Positions 52,900 through 64,000 of a stretch of DNA of 64,000 bases are shown here, piece by piece. Made by a program: the position numbers and the translations under genes. Origin of the DNA: Hirsutella rhossiliensis (lineage: Eukaryota > Ascomycota > Sordariomycetes > Hypocreales > Ophiocordycipitaceae); the NCBI RefSeq assembly GCF_020360975.1, contig NW_025408670.1:1674001-1738000 (forward strand), in the 5' to 3' direction. The stretch's first letter is position 1, and each line of letters begins with the position of its first letter. Under the pieces are notes generated by a model, which saw nothing but the letters and a program-made list of their open reading frames with translations, did no database searches and had not been told where the DNA came from.

Positions 52900-55200
52900 A
52901 CTTATAAAATAAAATAGAGATCTAACTAGAACTTACTTATAAATAGGGACCCTCTATCTAAGATAATACCTTTCGGAGGTCTATATACTAATTTAACTTA
53001 GTAATAGAATAATTCTACTAGCTCTAGGGCTATTATTATCTTAAAGATAGGAAAGAAGAGGCAATACTTAGTATATCGGTCTACGATTACTAAGATCGTA
53101 TTAACGTCTTATCTATTATACTATACTTTAAGTAGACCTATAATAAAGTCTATTAATAATTCTTCCTACGGTTATATAGGATATAATAACGATTATATAG
53201 TACTATAAGGGCGATGCCTCTTAGATACTATACCTTAATATACTAGGTATAACTAAACGTATTTATTTACGTCTTTTATTATTCTATCCTAGTAGAAGTT
53301 CCTTACTAGTAGTTCGCTAGTACGTTAAGAGCTAAAGTATCCTACTAACGGATCGTTATAAAAGAGCTATATTAGCTCTTACTATAAGGCTACCTTTAAA
53401 GGTACTATAATATAACCCTTTTATAGTAGTAGTCTATCTAGGCGTACTAACTAGAAACCCTTCCCTTTTAAGAAGTCTTTAGTCTCCTTTAGCTTACTAA
53501 TCGCTACGTTAACCGACTAAGTACATTTTAGTAACTCTAGTAACGGTTCTAGAACTTCTACTATATAAACCTTTATATAGTAGGCCGCTTCTTTAGCGGT
53601 CTTTCTTAAGAGTAACTATTTATAACTAGCTCTCTCTTTAGCTTAATCGGCTAATCGTTTAGGTCTTACGCCTAAATTATTATAGTTTCGCTATAGATAA
53701 GCTTATATATTTTCCTTATATAAAGGCACTTTACTATACTTATATTAACTTAAGGTTAAGTATCTCTTTACCTATAAAAACGCCTTATTATTTCTCTATA
53801 TAGATATAGTATTAATAGTAGCTAGCTTCGCTTATAGCTCTAGTAATAGTTCTATAGATAAGGGCTTCTCGCCCTTATATCTAAGCATTCTTAATAGCGC
53901 GTCCGCTAGGTTAGATTTACCTATATAATACTTAATCGTAAAGTTAAATAGTACTAAATATATATATTATCTTACTTACTTCCTATTTAAGGAGGTCTAG
54001 TATATAAACGTCTAGAGGTTATAGTAGTCCGATAATACCTCTACTTTATACGCTACCCCTTTAACGTAATATCGCTAGTATTTAAATAACTTAACGATAG
54101 CGAAGAGTTCTTAGTTTAGAATACTATAATTAAGTTTAGCTCTAGTAAACTTCCTTAACTAAAATGCGATCGGATAATAACGCCCTTTATTATCGGGTTA
54201 AGAGATAATCCTTACTATCGCGAATTATAATATATCTATTTCGATATAAATACGTTTTTCTAGATCGTAATATTAAAGGAGTAGGGCTCCTTAAAAAGTA
54301 TCCTTAAGAGCCTAAAACGCTACCCTTTTAATAAGGTTTAGCTCTATACTCCCTAGCTTCTTCTTATTTTTACTCCCCTTTAGTAATATAGTTAGGGGCG
54401 CTATAACTCCTAAGTACTTATATATAAATTATTAGTAAAAATTATAGAACCTAAGGAAAACCTAAATATTATAGTAGGTTATAGGTTTAGGCTATTAGGC
54501 TATTACCTCTACCCGTTAAGGGTCTATTAATACCCTATTAATAGATAATATAAACCTAAGGAACTTAACTAACTATTAATAGAAGATATACTTTAATAGT
54601 TTTATATAAAGCTCTATAGCCCTTAGCCTTTCTATTACTTATCCTAAGTATTTAGTATATTCTTCTCTTATTTTAGAGTATATAAGGATATCGTCGAGGT
54701 AGACTATATAGATTATATCTATAAGCCCCTTAAGCGCTTAATAGATATAGCTCTAAAATATAGCTAGTACGTTAGTAAGTCTAAAGGGTATTACTAGGTA
54801 TTCGAAATATCTATAATACGTTTAGAAAGCGGTCTTTTATTTATCTCCTTCCTAAATTCGAATATATTAATACGCGTTCTATATATTAATCTTAGAAAAA
54901 TACTTAGCTCCTTAATAGCGGTTAATAATCTCTAAAATAAGGGGTAAAGGGTACCGATTCTTTTACTTAACCCGGTTAAGTCCTTAGTAGTCTATATATA
55001 GCCGTAAGGTGCTATCCTTTTTTAAAACGAAAAGGATAGGCGCCTTAGCTAGGCTCTTTAACTCCTAGATTATTTTCCTTTTTATTACGTCTTAGATCTA
55101 GTCGCGTAATACTTAGAGTTCCCTTTATAATAGAGGGTAAATCGGTTTATAAGGAGGTTCTATATTAAGGATTAAATTAATTAAGTAATTTATTCCCTTT
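52900..55200 (-). pseudogene. Pol region of the third Gypsy element (RT, RNase H, integrase)
   Basis: Minus strand, high to low coordinate. The RT palm has the catalytic YLDDILIYS box, unusually without damage, at 54,675-54,701. RNase H then ends with IKYYIGKSNLADALL-type sequence near 53,900-53,950. Integrase carries VDRYTKYCLFFP and later a DRGSLF block near 52,960-53,080. Stops are mostly TAG/TAA at former Gln and Trp codons. Gag and protease should lie at about 55.2-57.1 kb but are not individually recognised. Confidence 0.75.
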
Positions 55201-57145
55201 TTAGCTAGTAATAAATTAGATTTATTAGCCGAGAAGGTATCTTTAAACTAGTAGAGAGTTAGTAGGATTTCGGCCTATTCTTCCTATAGAATCCCTTTAT
55301 CTTTATCTTTATTTAGTAGCAGGATTAGCTTAGGATTAAGCGCTATTATATATACCCTTACTTTATTTTTATATTTTTAAAGGAATCTATAGGGATTCTA
55401 TAGGGTTTCGCTACTTAGTTAATACTTAAATTACTACTATTATTTCTATAGGATAATATAAATACGTTTATCCTCTAAGGTAGTAACTAATAAAAGGATT
55501 AGTACCCGATCGTTTAGCGTTAACTTATCGGTACCGATATAAAAATAAGTAATTATCTTTTTAGTACCCCTTATATCTATTATTTAGAGCGATACTAACT
55601 ATACTCTATACTTCCTTACCTTACTATTATTAAGCCCTAATAACTTAAGGTATAATAGCGCTACTTATAGTAATCCCTATTATCGGGTAAAGTATATATT
55701 TACGAGGTTAATAGCACTATAAGTATCTAAGTATATAGGGACTTTAATAGGGTTTCGCCTTAATATCGTTATAGGAGTTTTAAGTAACTATCCTATAGGT
55801 ATTAAGTTTACTAAGGGAGAGGCGTTTACCCCGATATCTTACCTTTTCCCTATTTTATAGTATTAAGTCTAAGAGTCTTTGCTAAGGTTTCTACCTTTAG
55901 AGAATTAGTATATTCTATAGATAGGTATCCTAGCTTATTATATTAGAAATATATAATTCCTAATTAAGTAGAAGATCCTCTTCCTTAATAACGTCCCTTA
56001 GTTTAGCCCTTAGTAGGTATATCGCTAGCTTATTAGTTATCGGTCGAATTAGTAGTATTTCCTTAACGATTCGGCCTAGCTTATCGGCCTCTCTAATTCC
56101 TTCCCCTATATATACCGCCCTAAGGTATAGTACTACTTCTATTCCTAGTTCTTCTAGGGGTAAAAGTAGTATTAATACGTCGCCTCTTATTAGTAATAGT
56201 ATCTTAATATTATTAGGCGACTTATATAAGCTCTTCCCGTTAGTAGGTATAGATAGGTATTAAATAGAGGTTAATTTAGTCCTAAAGTTATAGCTCTAGC
56301 TTAGTAAAAAACGTAAGAGTATACGCCTTTTTTAATAAGCGTTTAAAATACCTCTTTAAGGAGTTAAGGTATAAGCTAAACTCTAGGGGGGACTAGCCTT
56401 CTCGTTAGCGAGCCTCTTTTAATTATATCGCTAATAGTATCTCCTTATTTATAGTATCCTTAATTAAGATAAGTATCTATTCCTTAAAGTATACTTAATC
56501 TATACTATATTTAGTTCGGTTAATCGGCGTCTATTCGTTAAGGTATTAGCGCTATCTCGCTTTATAGTCGCTATATATATAATCTACCGCGTAGAGGATC
56601 TTTATTTCGTCGCGACGAAAGTATCTAAGCGCTGCCCTAAAGGCGTCCTCTAGATCGTAAGTTTAGTCTAGACGTTTCTATATATTAGTAGGTTAAGATA
56701 ATTAAGCGATATTTTTAATCTTAACCTCGCTACCGCGACTACCGTCTAATTTAGGAGAGTAGGACTATTAACGCTTCCCTAAACGGATAGCGATAGCACT
56801 AGCGCGTTTAGCAATTTCCTCCTCTAATTATATAACGCGATCTTATAGGCGTTTTATCTCCTCTAGCTCCTTAACGCGCGCTTATAGGGCCGTAAGCTTT
56901 TCTTTATAAGACGGTTATCTTATGCCTATAGGTAGCGATATCTTCGATATAGTTATAACGCCGTTTATAGTAAGGGTCTATTCTAAGGATATATCTTCTT
57001 ATTCTTCGTCTCTTAAGTAGATACTTAATATACGTAATAAAGAGGCCTTAACTAGTTAACTACTATATCGCGCTATAGGAGCGTTACGTAGTCTTCTTTA
57101 AGTAGCTATCTCTATTAGGTAACTAAAAAGGAAAGCTTTAGAAAT

Positions 57146-57402
57146 TATAAGGGAATACGTATTACGGTACGATTAGTTAGGTAGTAGAGATAGCTAGAGG
57201 TACTACGCTATATATATTATATTCTCCTTATTATAAGACTAAAGCTTATAAGAAGAGGGATTTCTCCTCTTTAGTTAAAGTAGTAAGTAGTCTATAATAT
57301 ACGAGCGGGGTAGGTATAATTCCCTGCCGATACCCTACCGATATATTAGTACTACGTACCTAAGTGCTTTATTAGCCCGTACCTCTTAGTAGCGCTCTTA
57401 TA
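57146..57402 (-). repeat. 5' LTR of the third Gypsy element (257 bp)
   Basis: Pairs with 49,595-49,851. Followed by the ATAGT duplication at 57,403-57,407. Confidence 0.88.
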
Positions 57403-59215
57403 ATAGTAGACCTTAATAGGTAGTATTTATAGAGTTCGGTCTATAAGAACGTTTAGGAGCTTTATTATAAAATCTATAGCGATTATATAAAAAGGTAAAG
57501 CTAAGGAAGTAATTAGAACTAACTTACTAAGGGCCTTTAACTAGTCGGTTTAGTTCTTATAGTAAGCGTTATACTTATTAATAAAGCTATTAATAAGCTT
57601 CTTAAAGCTAGTAATAGCGAACGTAGAGGATAATTCCTCCTATATCCTTCGCCGTTTAAGGTAGAATTTACGCGTATAGTTATCGGCGATAATTTCCTTA
57701 GTATAGGTAGTAAGGATATGGAGCCGGTAACGACCTTAGGTCTTAACTAGGTAGAGTAACCTGTTTCGCTTAATAAATAAGAGACCGACTTAAGACTTAT
57801 CGCTTCTAAGCTACTTTAATATACCGGCCTACCTAGGTTCTTCTATATTTACTTCCTAGATCTTCTAGCATAGGTTAGGTTAAATAAAGGATTCTATAAC
57901 TATATATATATATTCGACCGGTACTTTATCTTCTTAAACGCGGTCTAATTCCCTAGGTTTATATTTCCTAGATATTATAGATAGTAGTTAAGATAGTATA
58001 TTAGTAAGGATATTTATAGTTCTAGGAATATAGTAGACCTTTAAGGGAAACTAGCTAAGGTATTATAAAGTAAGTATAAGCTAATTATTTATCTTTATAT
58101 TAGTAGTAAATAATAATATTTACTTTAGGATTATGCTTATAGCGGCGTAGTTAGTTAGTACGACGACCTTTAATAGTAAGGTAGAGATAATATACGACCG
58201 GAGCTTTTAATAAGCCTAAGAAAGATAAGCGACTTTAAGTTCTATAGGCTAGTATTTAGGTTCTCTATTAGTTAGGCGTTTACTAAGGTAAAGGATTAGC
58301 TAGATACTCGTCTAGGGTAGGGTCCTTCCTAGGTTCTAGTCTACCCTTAGTATAAGGTAGAAGGCTACTACTATAAAGCCTAGCTCGCGGCTAGCGTTAA
58401 TTTATAGGAATAATAGCTATCGTAGGTCGAAATAGTATAGCTACGTTAGTTTCGTAAGAGCGTTTATAATATCTTAAAAGGCCTATTCCTCCGCTAAGGA
58501 AGGTTAGTATATTATCTTAGAGGTATATCTATTCCTTACTAGTCCTTTAAGCAGCGCTTAACTATCCCGTACTTCCTTAAGTATCGCTGTTTTTTAAACC
58601 TAGAGCGCCTTTACCCTTTAAGAGAAGTAAGCTACTAAGTACTATAGCTAGTTAACTAAGCTAAGCTACTTTTTTAGTACTTATAGGGTATTTAAAAACT
58701 CTATATCTTATAATACTTATACTTATTCTTCGGTATTTATTAGGCTAATACTATCGACTTAAAATCCTAATAGTTCTATAAATAAGTAGCCTAGGAATAA
58801 TTTCGATCTAGCTAAGGCTAGGTTATAGTCTACGAAAAGTTAAAAGATAGCTTAAAGGTAATAAATATAGTTATTTTCTATATCTAAGTATATTATAATA
58901 TTATTAATATACCTAAAGGAATATTCTATATATTCCTAAAGGATTTAGTCTATAAATCTTTAAATATATATAGGTAAGTTCTTATATCTTATTAAGGCTA
59001 CCGTTAGTCGTTCTAAGCCTTTATAGCTAATTACCGTAAACCTTTCTTAATACTCCTTATAGATAAGGAACTAATAAAAGAAAGACCGAGCGTCTATAGT
59101 AGAAATAAAGCGTTTCCCCTATAGCTTCTAGATTATATCTCCCTAAAGTAGTATTAGGTAAGCGTCTAGGATAGCTATACTATTAAGAGCGCGTAGGTCT
59201 ATTACTATTCGGCCC
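57403..59215 (-). pseudogene. Reverse transcriptase, RNase H and N-terminal integrase of the second Gypsy element
   Basis: At 58,740-59,215 the minus strand reads the Gypsy palm: ISTIDARSFFY, RFTVISYKGLERLTVALI and YINNIIIYLD (the YxDD box with RIP Asp-to-Asn change). Upstream is a NSNRPT...YPRRLPNTTLG-type remnant of the RALN...DAYPLPLQSD block. At 57,403-57,610 SFINKYNAYYKN, FYIIAIDFIIKL and DRTL mark the start of integrase. The frame breaks at ATAGT, where the third element entered, and resumes at 49,594. Confidence 0.78.
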
Positions 59216-62200
59216 TTTTCGTTACTATATATAGCTCTCTAAACTATAAATATAAGGTAAGTAAATAAGGTTACCTTTATAGCCTATTTTATATACCCCT
59301 TTTAGTATAGGTCCTTATAGGTCTAGTTAATTAATACCTTATCCTTTTAGCGAAGTAAGTAAGCCCTAAACGCTAGTTTATATAAGTGCTAATTTTCTAT
59401 TAATAGAATACGTATATAGTAGTCTAAGTAGACCTTAATAGTACCCTAGTCCTTTTATAGGGTTAGGAAGGAGGCGACTATATATTAGATCTTTTTTATA
59501 AATATAGGGTTTTAATTATAGATTTTAACGTCCTTTAAAGTAGTTATTTCTAAGAGGCTATAGTCTTATAAAATCCCGATCTTATAGTTCGGAGTCTATC
59601 TATACGTTTATAGAGAGAGTTCCCCTCTAGCGGACTTAGGGCTCCCTTCCTTTAAGGTTTCTACTAATAGGTTAGTAACCTAGTATAGGTCGCTATATTC
59701 TATAGTTTTATATATAGCTAGCTCTTTAGTCGGAGTTACCCTAGCTAGGGTTTCCTTAGGTAGGTCGATCTATAAGAACTATATTTTATCGCTAAGGTCT
59801 ATTAGTATTCCTAAGTACTATCCCTTTTTAAATCTAACGCGGCGAGTAGTAATATTAACCGCTATAACTAAAGTTATACCTTAGATTAAGTTATAGGCTA
59901 ATAATAGGTTTCTTAGAAAGAATACTAAGTTATAATCCCTTAGTACGTCCTTAATCTACGCTAGTAAGCGTTCTATCCTATATATAGGGACGTTAATATT
60001 AGCTTAGTACGTAACCTAATAATAGATCGCATAGCCCTATTAAGTTAAGTAAGCTATAATTATTAGGTTACTATATAAGCTAATAGATATTATTCCCTTA
60101 GAATTTAAGATATTAACTTTATTTAGTACTAAGAAATCTTATTTAAGTAATAATCTTATAAATAAGGTCTAAACTACCTAAGCGCCGATAGTAAACTATT
60201 TAACCTTAAATCCTATTCCCTATTTCCCTAAGATATTTATTATTAAGGTCGCTTAACCCTTAGTTTAGCTTTTCCCTATACTAGATAGTAAGACCTATTA
60301 GGTTATATCGAGGGTTACGTCGTTAAAGTAGTTAAGCTAGTCTTCCTTAATTATAAAGCGGGCTACGCCGGAGTCTATATATATATTTAATAGCTAGTCT
60401 AGGCCTTTAGTTCTAAAGATAGATATTTAAGCGTATATAAACTAGGACGGCTTCGATAGATTTAATATTTCGGTTTATAGCGCTGCTCTTATAGTTAGCT
60501 AGTTCCTTAGTATTTTAGGCGAACGGCTCGGTCTTATAGGTTCTAGTTTTATTATATTAAGAATAAATAAAATCTTATCTTTTATTTCTTTAGTTTCTTC
60601 TCTTATATCGGCGGTAGTATTACTATCTTCTAGCCCTTTATCCTAGGTAAATAGGATCTAGTATTATATCTCCTAAGAAAGATAGATCCCGCCTTAGTCG
60701 TTAGTTAGTGCTACTTAAAGCTAATAAGCGAGGTTAATAATAATTAGGTTTTCCTAAGAGCCCTTCTTTAGTTTTAAATCCTAAGGCTATAGTCTAGTTT
60801 AAGAACTAGTTAACTAGTTTAGTACTAGGCCCCTATCTATTTAGTATAGATTATTCTATCTTAATATAGTCGTTATATTTCCTTTTTATTAAAATTATCC
60901 TTATTCCTAGGGTTTCTAGCTAGTTAGTTTAGCTATAAATAAGGTAGAGTTTACCGTAGTCTTATTCTTAGTTTCGCGTAACCTGCCTTATACGCGTCCT
61001 TTTACTATACTACTTATCTTCCCCTATAACCTAACTATTAGCTTAGTTTCTAACTATAAGATAAGTTACTTATAGTTATTAATCTAGGTATCGAATAATT
61101 TTAGACTAGTAGGTTAGCGGAATAATTCTTATAGTAATATATCTAGTCGTTAATAGACTAGTATAGTAAGGTGCTCTTTTAAGTATAGTACTACTTTTGC
61201 TTTTTAGTAGAGCTTTAATATCTATTTATAAAAGTTAGCTCCGTTTATAATATCTAAGGTAGTAAATCGTTCTATTTATAACGATCTTAAAGCTACTTCT
61301 AGCCGGATAGTAAAGCGTTTTTATAGTTTAGTATACTAAGCGGTATATCCTTAGCCTAGGGTATAAAGTATAGCTTAATTAGACTCGCTAAGATCGCTAG
61401 AATACTATTTAATAGCGGTTCCGCGGAGTAAGCTAGGGATTAGTATTACTAGTTTATTAGCGTATTTTAGTCCGCGGATAGCTACCTATTTTAAGGAATC
61501 GATAAATTAATCGACGCTTTTATATATAATCGTTTTCTTAGTTTCTTCGAGGATATCGAACGTTATATTAAAGGGGCTAGCGGGGTTAAACTTCCCTATA
61601 TCTTCTAGTTTAATATATACTAAGGGTGCTTAAGGAGGGTTTATAATAGTATTATCCTTAGTTTCTCTTACTATAGCTTTTACTAGTAGTTTTATAAGAG
61701 CTTCTTTTATAATTAAACTTACTAGCTAGTTTACTAAGGTTATTATCGCGAACGTGCTACTAAGGGTAGTATTATTTAGAGGTTCTTCCTTATTTTATTT
61801 ATTATAGTTTAGCGAACTTCTTAGCGACCTTTTAAGGCTTTATCCTTTTAATAAAGGTAGTTAAGGTAGGGTAAGGGAAGCTATACTATACTAATTTCTA
61901 TATAGCTTTATTACTTATAGCTAATATTACCTTATTACTAGAACGTATTCTAGGTTATTAATTTATTCTTATAGGCTTTAACGATTAGCTAGGTAGGCTA
62001 GTAAGTTATATCGTAAAAGTTCCGCTCTTAATTCCTCTAAGCGTTGTTCCTACCGCTAGGGTAAGCGATCTAGCTATCGTCCGTTTCTATAAGCACTTAA
62101 TAGGAAATATCCTAGAAATAGGTATCTTTTTAACCGCTAATAGAAGCTCTATAATACTTAAGCTTTAATATATTAAAGTTCTACCTTTATCTAAAGTTCC

Positions 62201-62395
62201 TTAAGTATTTCTTTTATAAAAAGAGATTAAGAAGCTAGTATTTATTAGTATATAAGTAAGAGCTTTCTTCTTAAAAAGATATCGGGGTTTATAAGTTAAG
62301 GTTAACTTATTCCTTTCCTTATTTTTTATCTTTTATTTTACTAGATATAGACTTTAAGAGAATAGATATTTAAGGGAATTAAAATTACTACTATT
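59215..62395 (-). pseudogene. Gag/protease region of the second Gypsy element, badly RIPed
   Basis: Position between the RT and the 5' LTR implies gag and protease. RIP damage is too heavy for me to recognise the capsid or a zinc knuckle. No other feature is visible. Confidence 0.35.
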
Positions 62396-63101
62396 TATTA
62401 TATACTAGTCCCTTAGTATAGGGCTAGTACGTTAACCTTACTATCTACCTAGATCTAGTATAGGTCTAATAGGTAATTAAACGGACTAGCTACTATATAT
62501 AATTAAACGTATTATATAAACTAGCTACTATACGTTATTACGCGTATTAAATATAGACTAGCTACTAGTCTTATAAGTTAAAGTAAGAGTAGTAATAACT
62601 ATTTATATTCTTCTTTACCCGCTTAAGATCTAACGGGTTCTCTATCTTTTATATATACTATAGTAAGTATAAGACCTTACTTAGGGTTTTAACTAAGTAA
62701 TATCTTAATATTATAATTATATAATAGTAGTATAATATATTAGCGGTATTTCTTAGTATTTTCCTTAGGTAGGTATAGGTATTTCTCTATAATTTCCCCG
62801 CTATATTCTTATAGTAACTTCTTAGGGAAATATCGGTATAATCCCTAAGGAGCTATTATTACTTAGGAAATCGTAGTGCCTTCCCTATATAATATATCCC
62901 TAGGGGAAATCTCTATAAAACGTCTATATAATCCGCTTAGTTATTATTTCTAGGATTTCTAGGTAATTTCCTAGAGTTTGCCTAATAGCTTTTAGGTTCC
63001 TTCTTCTATAGGGAGCCTTAGGGAGTTAAGGGTAACTTCCCTAAAAAAGGCCGATATCGTTATAAGTACTTAGATTATCGACTATAGGGTATCCTATAAT
63101 A
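62396..63101 (-). repeat. 5' LTR of the second Gypsy element (706 bp)
   Basis: Pairs with 44,937-45,642, same length and ends, and is followed by the GTTCC duplication at 63,102-63,106. Confidence 0.9.
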
Positions 63102-63106
63102 GTTCC
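63102..63106. repeat. Target-site duplication GTTCC (right)
   Basis: Second copy of the 5-bp duplication that bounds the 18-kb insertion. Confidence 0.9.
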
Positions 63107-64000
63107 TCTAAGTACCTAGCTACTATAGTCTACTTTAACTAACGTAGACTAGTTAAAGTCTTATTAGAGTAGTACTAAGGCTTATAAGAATAAGTCCTTA
63201 AGCGTATAGAACGCTCTTTCCTATATAAGCCCCTAATAAAAGGCGGTCCGCTTCCTAGTAGTCTTATTTAAGGGTATTATAATATAAGAGAAGCCCTTAA
63301 TAAATATCCTATAATAGTTCGCGAACCTAAGAAAGCTCTATACGCTTATTTATATAGTTAGGGCCGCTTAGTCCTAGATCGCCTAGATCTTTATAGGATC
63401 CGCCTATATACTTACGCTTACGTAGATAATAAAGCCTAGGTACTTAACCCTCTTAACCTTAAATTTATACTTATCTAGGTTAAGGTAGAGCCTATAAAGT
63501 TAAAGGCGCTCTAGGACCCTCTATACTTTCTATATATAGTCCTTATAGGAGCCGCTTATATAAATAAGAATATTATCTATATATATAGAGGCGAACTTAT
63601 CGAGGAAGTCGCGAAGTATATTATTAATATAACGCTAGAAGGTAGCGGGCGCTCTTAATAAGCCGAAGGGCGTTATAAGCTACTTAAATAAGCTATAGTA
63701 TATATAGAACGCTATCTTTTACTCGTTACCCTCTAAGATCTATACCTTATAAAACGCCTATTTTATATTTAGCTTTATAAACTACTTTGCCTTTAAGAGG
63801 TTATAGAGCGTATCTAAGATTAAGGGTAAGGGGTAGCGGTCTAGCCTTATAATTATATTTAGAGCCCTATAGTTATAATAGAACTATATCCCGCCCCTTA
63901 GTTTACGTATAAATAAGACCGGCGCTCTTACTTTAAAGCTACTTACTTAAATAAAACCCTTATCTAAGAGGTCCCTTAGCGTTTTCTTTAGTACTAATAG
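63107..64000 (-). mobile_element. Outer Ty3/Gypsy element, right part (reverse transcriptase; runs off window)
   Basis: Minus-strand RT of the outer Gypsy. FGLLRAPATF lies just upstream of YIDNILIYI at 63,560-63,583 (YIDD with Asp changed by RIP), followed by VKYLGFII at about 63,430-63,455. The connection domain is FLRFANYYRIFIKGFS, and TLVKVDYSS at about 63,120-63,160 begins RNase H. The frame then crosses the break point to 44,936, where LS-x-EVDT and AIYDKEIL continue it without loss of a codon. The 5' part of the element lies beyond base 64,000. Confidence 0.85.

Larger units (their letters stand above)
49595..57402 (-). mobile_element. Third, innermost LTR retrotransposon, Ty3/Gypsy, 257-bp LTRs, 7,808 bp
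   Basis: Direct repeats 49,595-49,851 and 57,146-57,402 are both exactly 257 bp. They start TATAAGGGAATA and end GCGCTCTTATA (TGTAAG...CTTACA before RIP, an inverted terminal hexamer). ATAGT duplications flank the element. A polypurine tract, GGAGGGGAGA on the minus strand, lies next to the low-coordinate LTR at about 49,855-49,866, which fixes the orientation as minus. Pol reads minus: reverse transcriptase with intact YLDDILIYS at 54,675-54,701, RNase H ending IKYYIGKSNLADALL at about 53,900-53,950, and integrase with VDRYTKYCLFFP and a GI-x-DRGSLF-type block at about 52,920-53,080. It sits inside the integrase of the second element. Confidence 0.9.
44937..63101 (-). mobile_element. Nested LTR retrotransposon, Ty3/Gypsy, 706-bp LTRs (holds two later insertions)
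   Basis: Direct repeats 44,937-45,642 and 62,396-63,101 are each exactly 706 bp, run from TATTATATACTAG to CCTATAATA (TG...CA before RIP) and are flanked by GTTCC. Reading minus: a degraded gag/protease region (about 59.5-62.4 kb), reverse transcriptase (about 58.7-59.2 kb), integrase (57,403-57,610 continuing at 49,594-49,250 on the far side of the third element) and an extra unidentified frame (about 46.0-48.3 kb). The total of 18,165 bp includes the third element (7,808 bp plus 5) and the solo LTR (500 bp plus 5), so the element itself was about 9.8 kb, long for a fungal Gypsy. It interrupts RNase H of the outer Gypsy. Confidence 0.9.
36850..64000. other. RIP-degraded, nested retrotransposon block
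   Basis: From about 36,850 to the right edge, CpA and TpG almost vanish, TpA is in great excess and CpG remains common. That is the mark of repeat-induced point mutation acting on C in CpA on either strand. Long open frames are gone: codons such as CAG, CAA and TGG have become TAG or TAA. Protein similarity still shows through when those stops are ignored. The only clean island is 47,103-47,602. Blocks that keep GC (such as 41,800-42,660) are rich in CpG and poor in CpA. This is heterochromatin-like DNA, perhaps pericentromeric or subtelomeric; the window cannot tell which. Confidence 0.92.

Noticed and set aside
36850..64000. Possible CRISPR array, plasmid origin or AT-rich mitochondrial insert
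   Set aside because: Repeats are LTRs with target-site duplications, and the AT-richness has the RIP dinucleotide pattern; organellar genes are absent.

Overview
This is a window of filamentous-fungal nuclear DNA, almost certainly from an ascomycete of the Sordariomycetes, perhaps Hypocreales (the order is an inference). The evidence is short GT-AG introns of 55-95 bp with CTAAC/CTGAC branch points, the gene families present (MRS6, RRP43, an OSBP with ankyrin repeats, cnxH, a yapsin-type protease, a GPI chitinase) and a very clear RIP (repeat-induced point mutation) signature. The window falls into two sharply different compartments.

Bases 1-33,000 are ordinary gene-rich, GC-rich euchromatin. 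In order they hold: the 5' end of an ACC-synthase-like aminotransferase (minus, runs off the left edge); a REC8-type meiotic kleisin (plus); the Rab escort protein MRS6 (minus); exosome subunit RRP43 (minus); a FRE-type ferric/flavocytochrome reductase (plus); a small unknown protein (plus); the large subunit of molybdopterin synthase (minus); another small unknown protein (plus); a splicing-type RanBP2-zinc-finger/G-patch protein (plus); a GPI-anchored aspartic protease (minus); two related small Cys-rich CGH proteins (minus); a peroxisomal-type acyl-CoA thioesterase (minus); an OSH1/OSH2-class oxysterol-binding protein (minus); and a GPI-anchored GH18 chitinase with a repetitive Ser/Thr-rich stalk (minus). 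These are housekeeping and cell-surface genes, with no operon logic or biosynthetic cluster. I rebuilt exon-intron structures by joining reading frames at splice sites.

Bases 33,000-36,850 are a transition zone with a 349-bp MITE (51-bp terminal inverted repeats, TA target), a Ty1/copia reverse-transcriptase remnant, a candidate secreted Cys-rich effector that is frameshifted or carries a mini-intron, and a still GC-rich LTR-like promoter.

Bases 36,850-64,000 are a RIP-destroyed retrotransposon graveyard: CpA and TpG are nearly gone, TpA is in great excess and CpG is kept. The nesting can be resolved to the base. An outer Ty3/Gypsy element (minus) is split in its RNase H domain by a second Gypsy element (44,937-63,101; 706-bp LTRs; target-site duplication GTTCC). 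The second is split in its integrase by a third (49,595-57,402; 257-bp LTRs; duplication ATAGT). The second also received, after RIP, a pristine 500-bp solo LTR (47,103-47,602; duplication GGGCG). A RIP-mutated sister copy of that solo LTR lies at about 40,030, giving a before/after view of RIP in one window. The second and third elements carry long extra reading frames beyond pol, one sense and one antisense, that I cannot assign; these are the most novel signals here.
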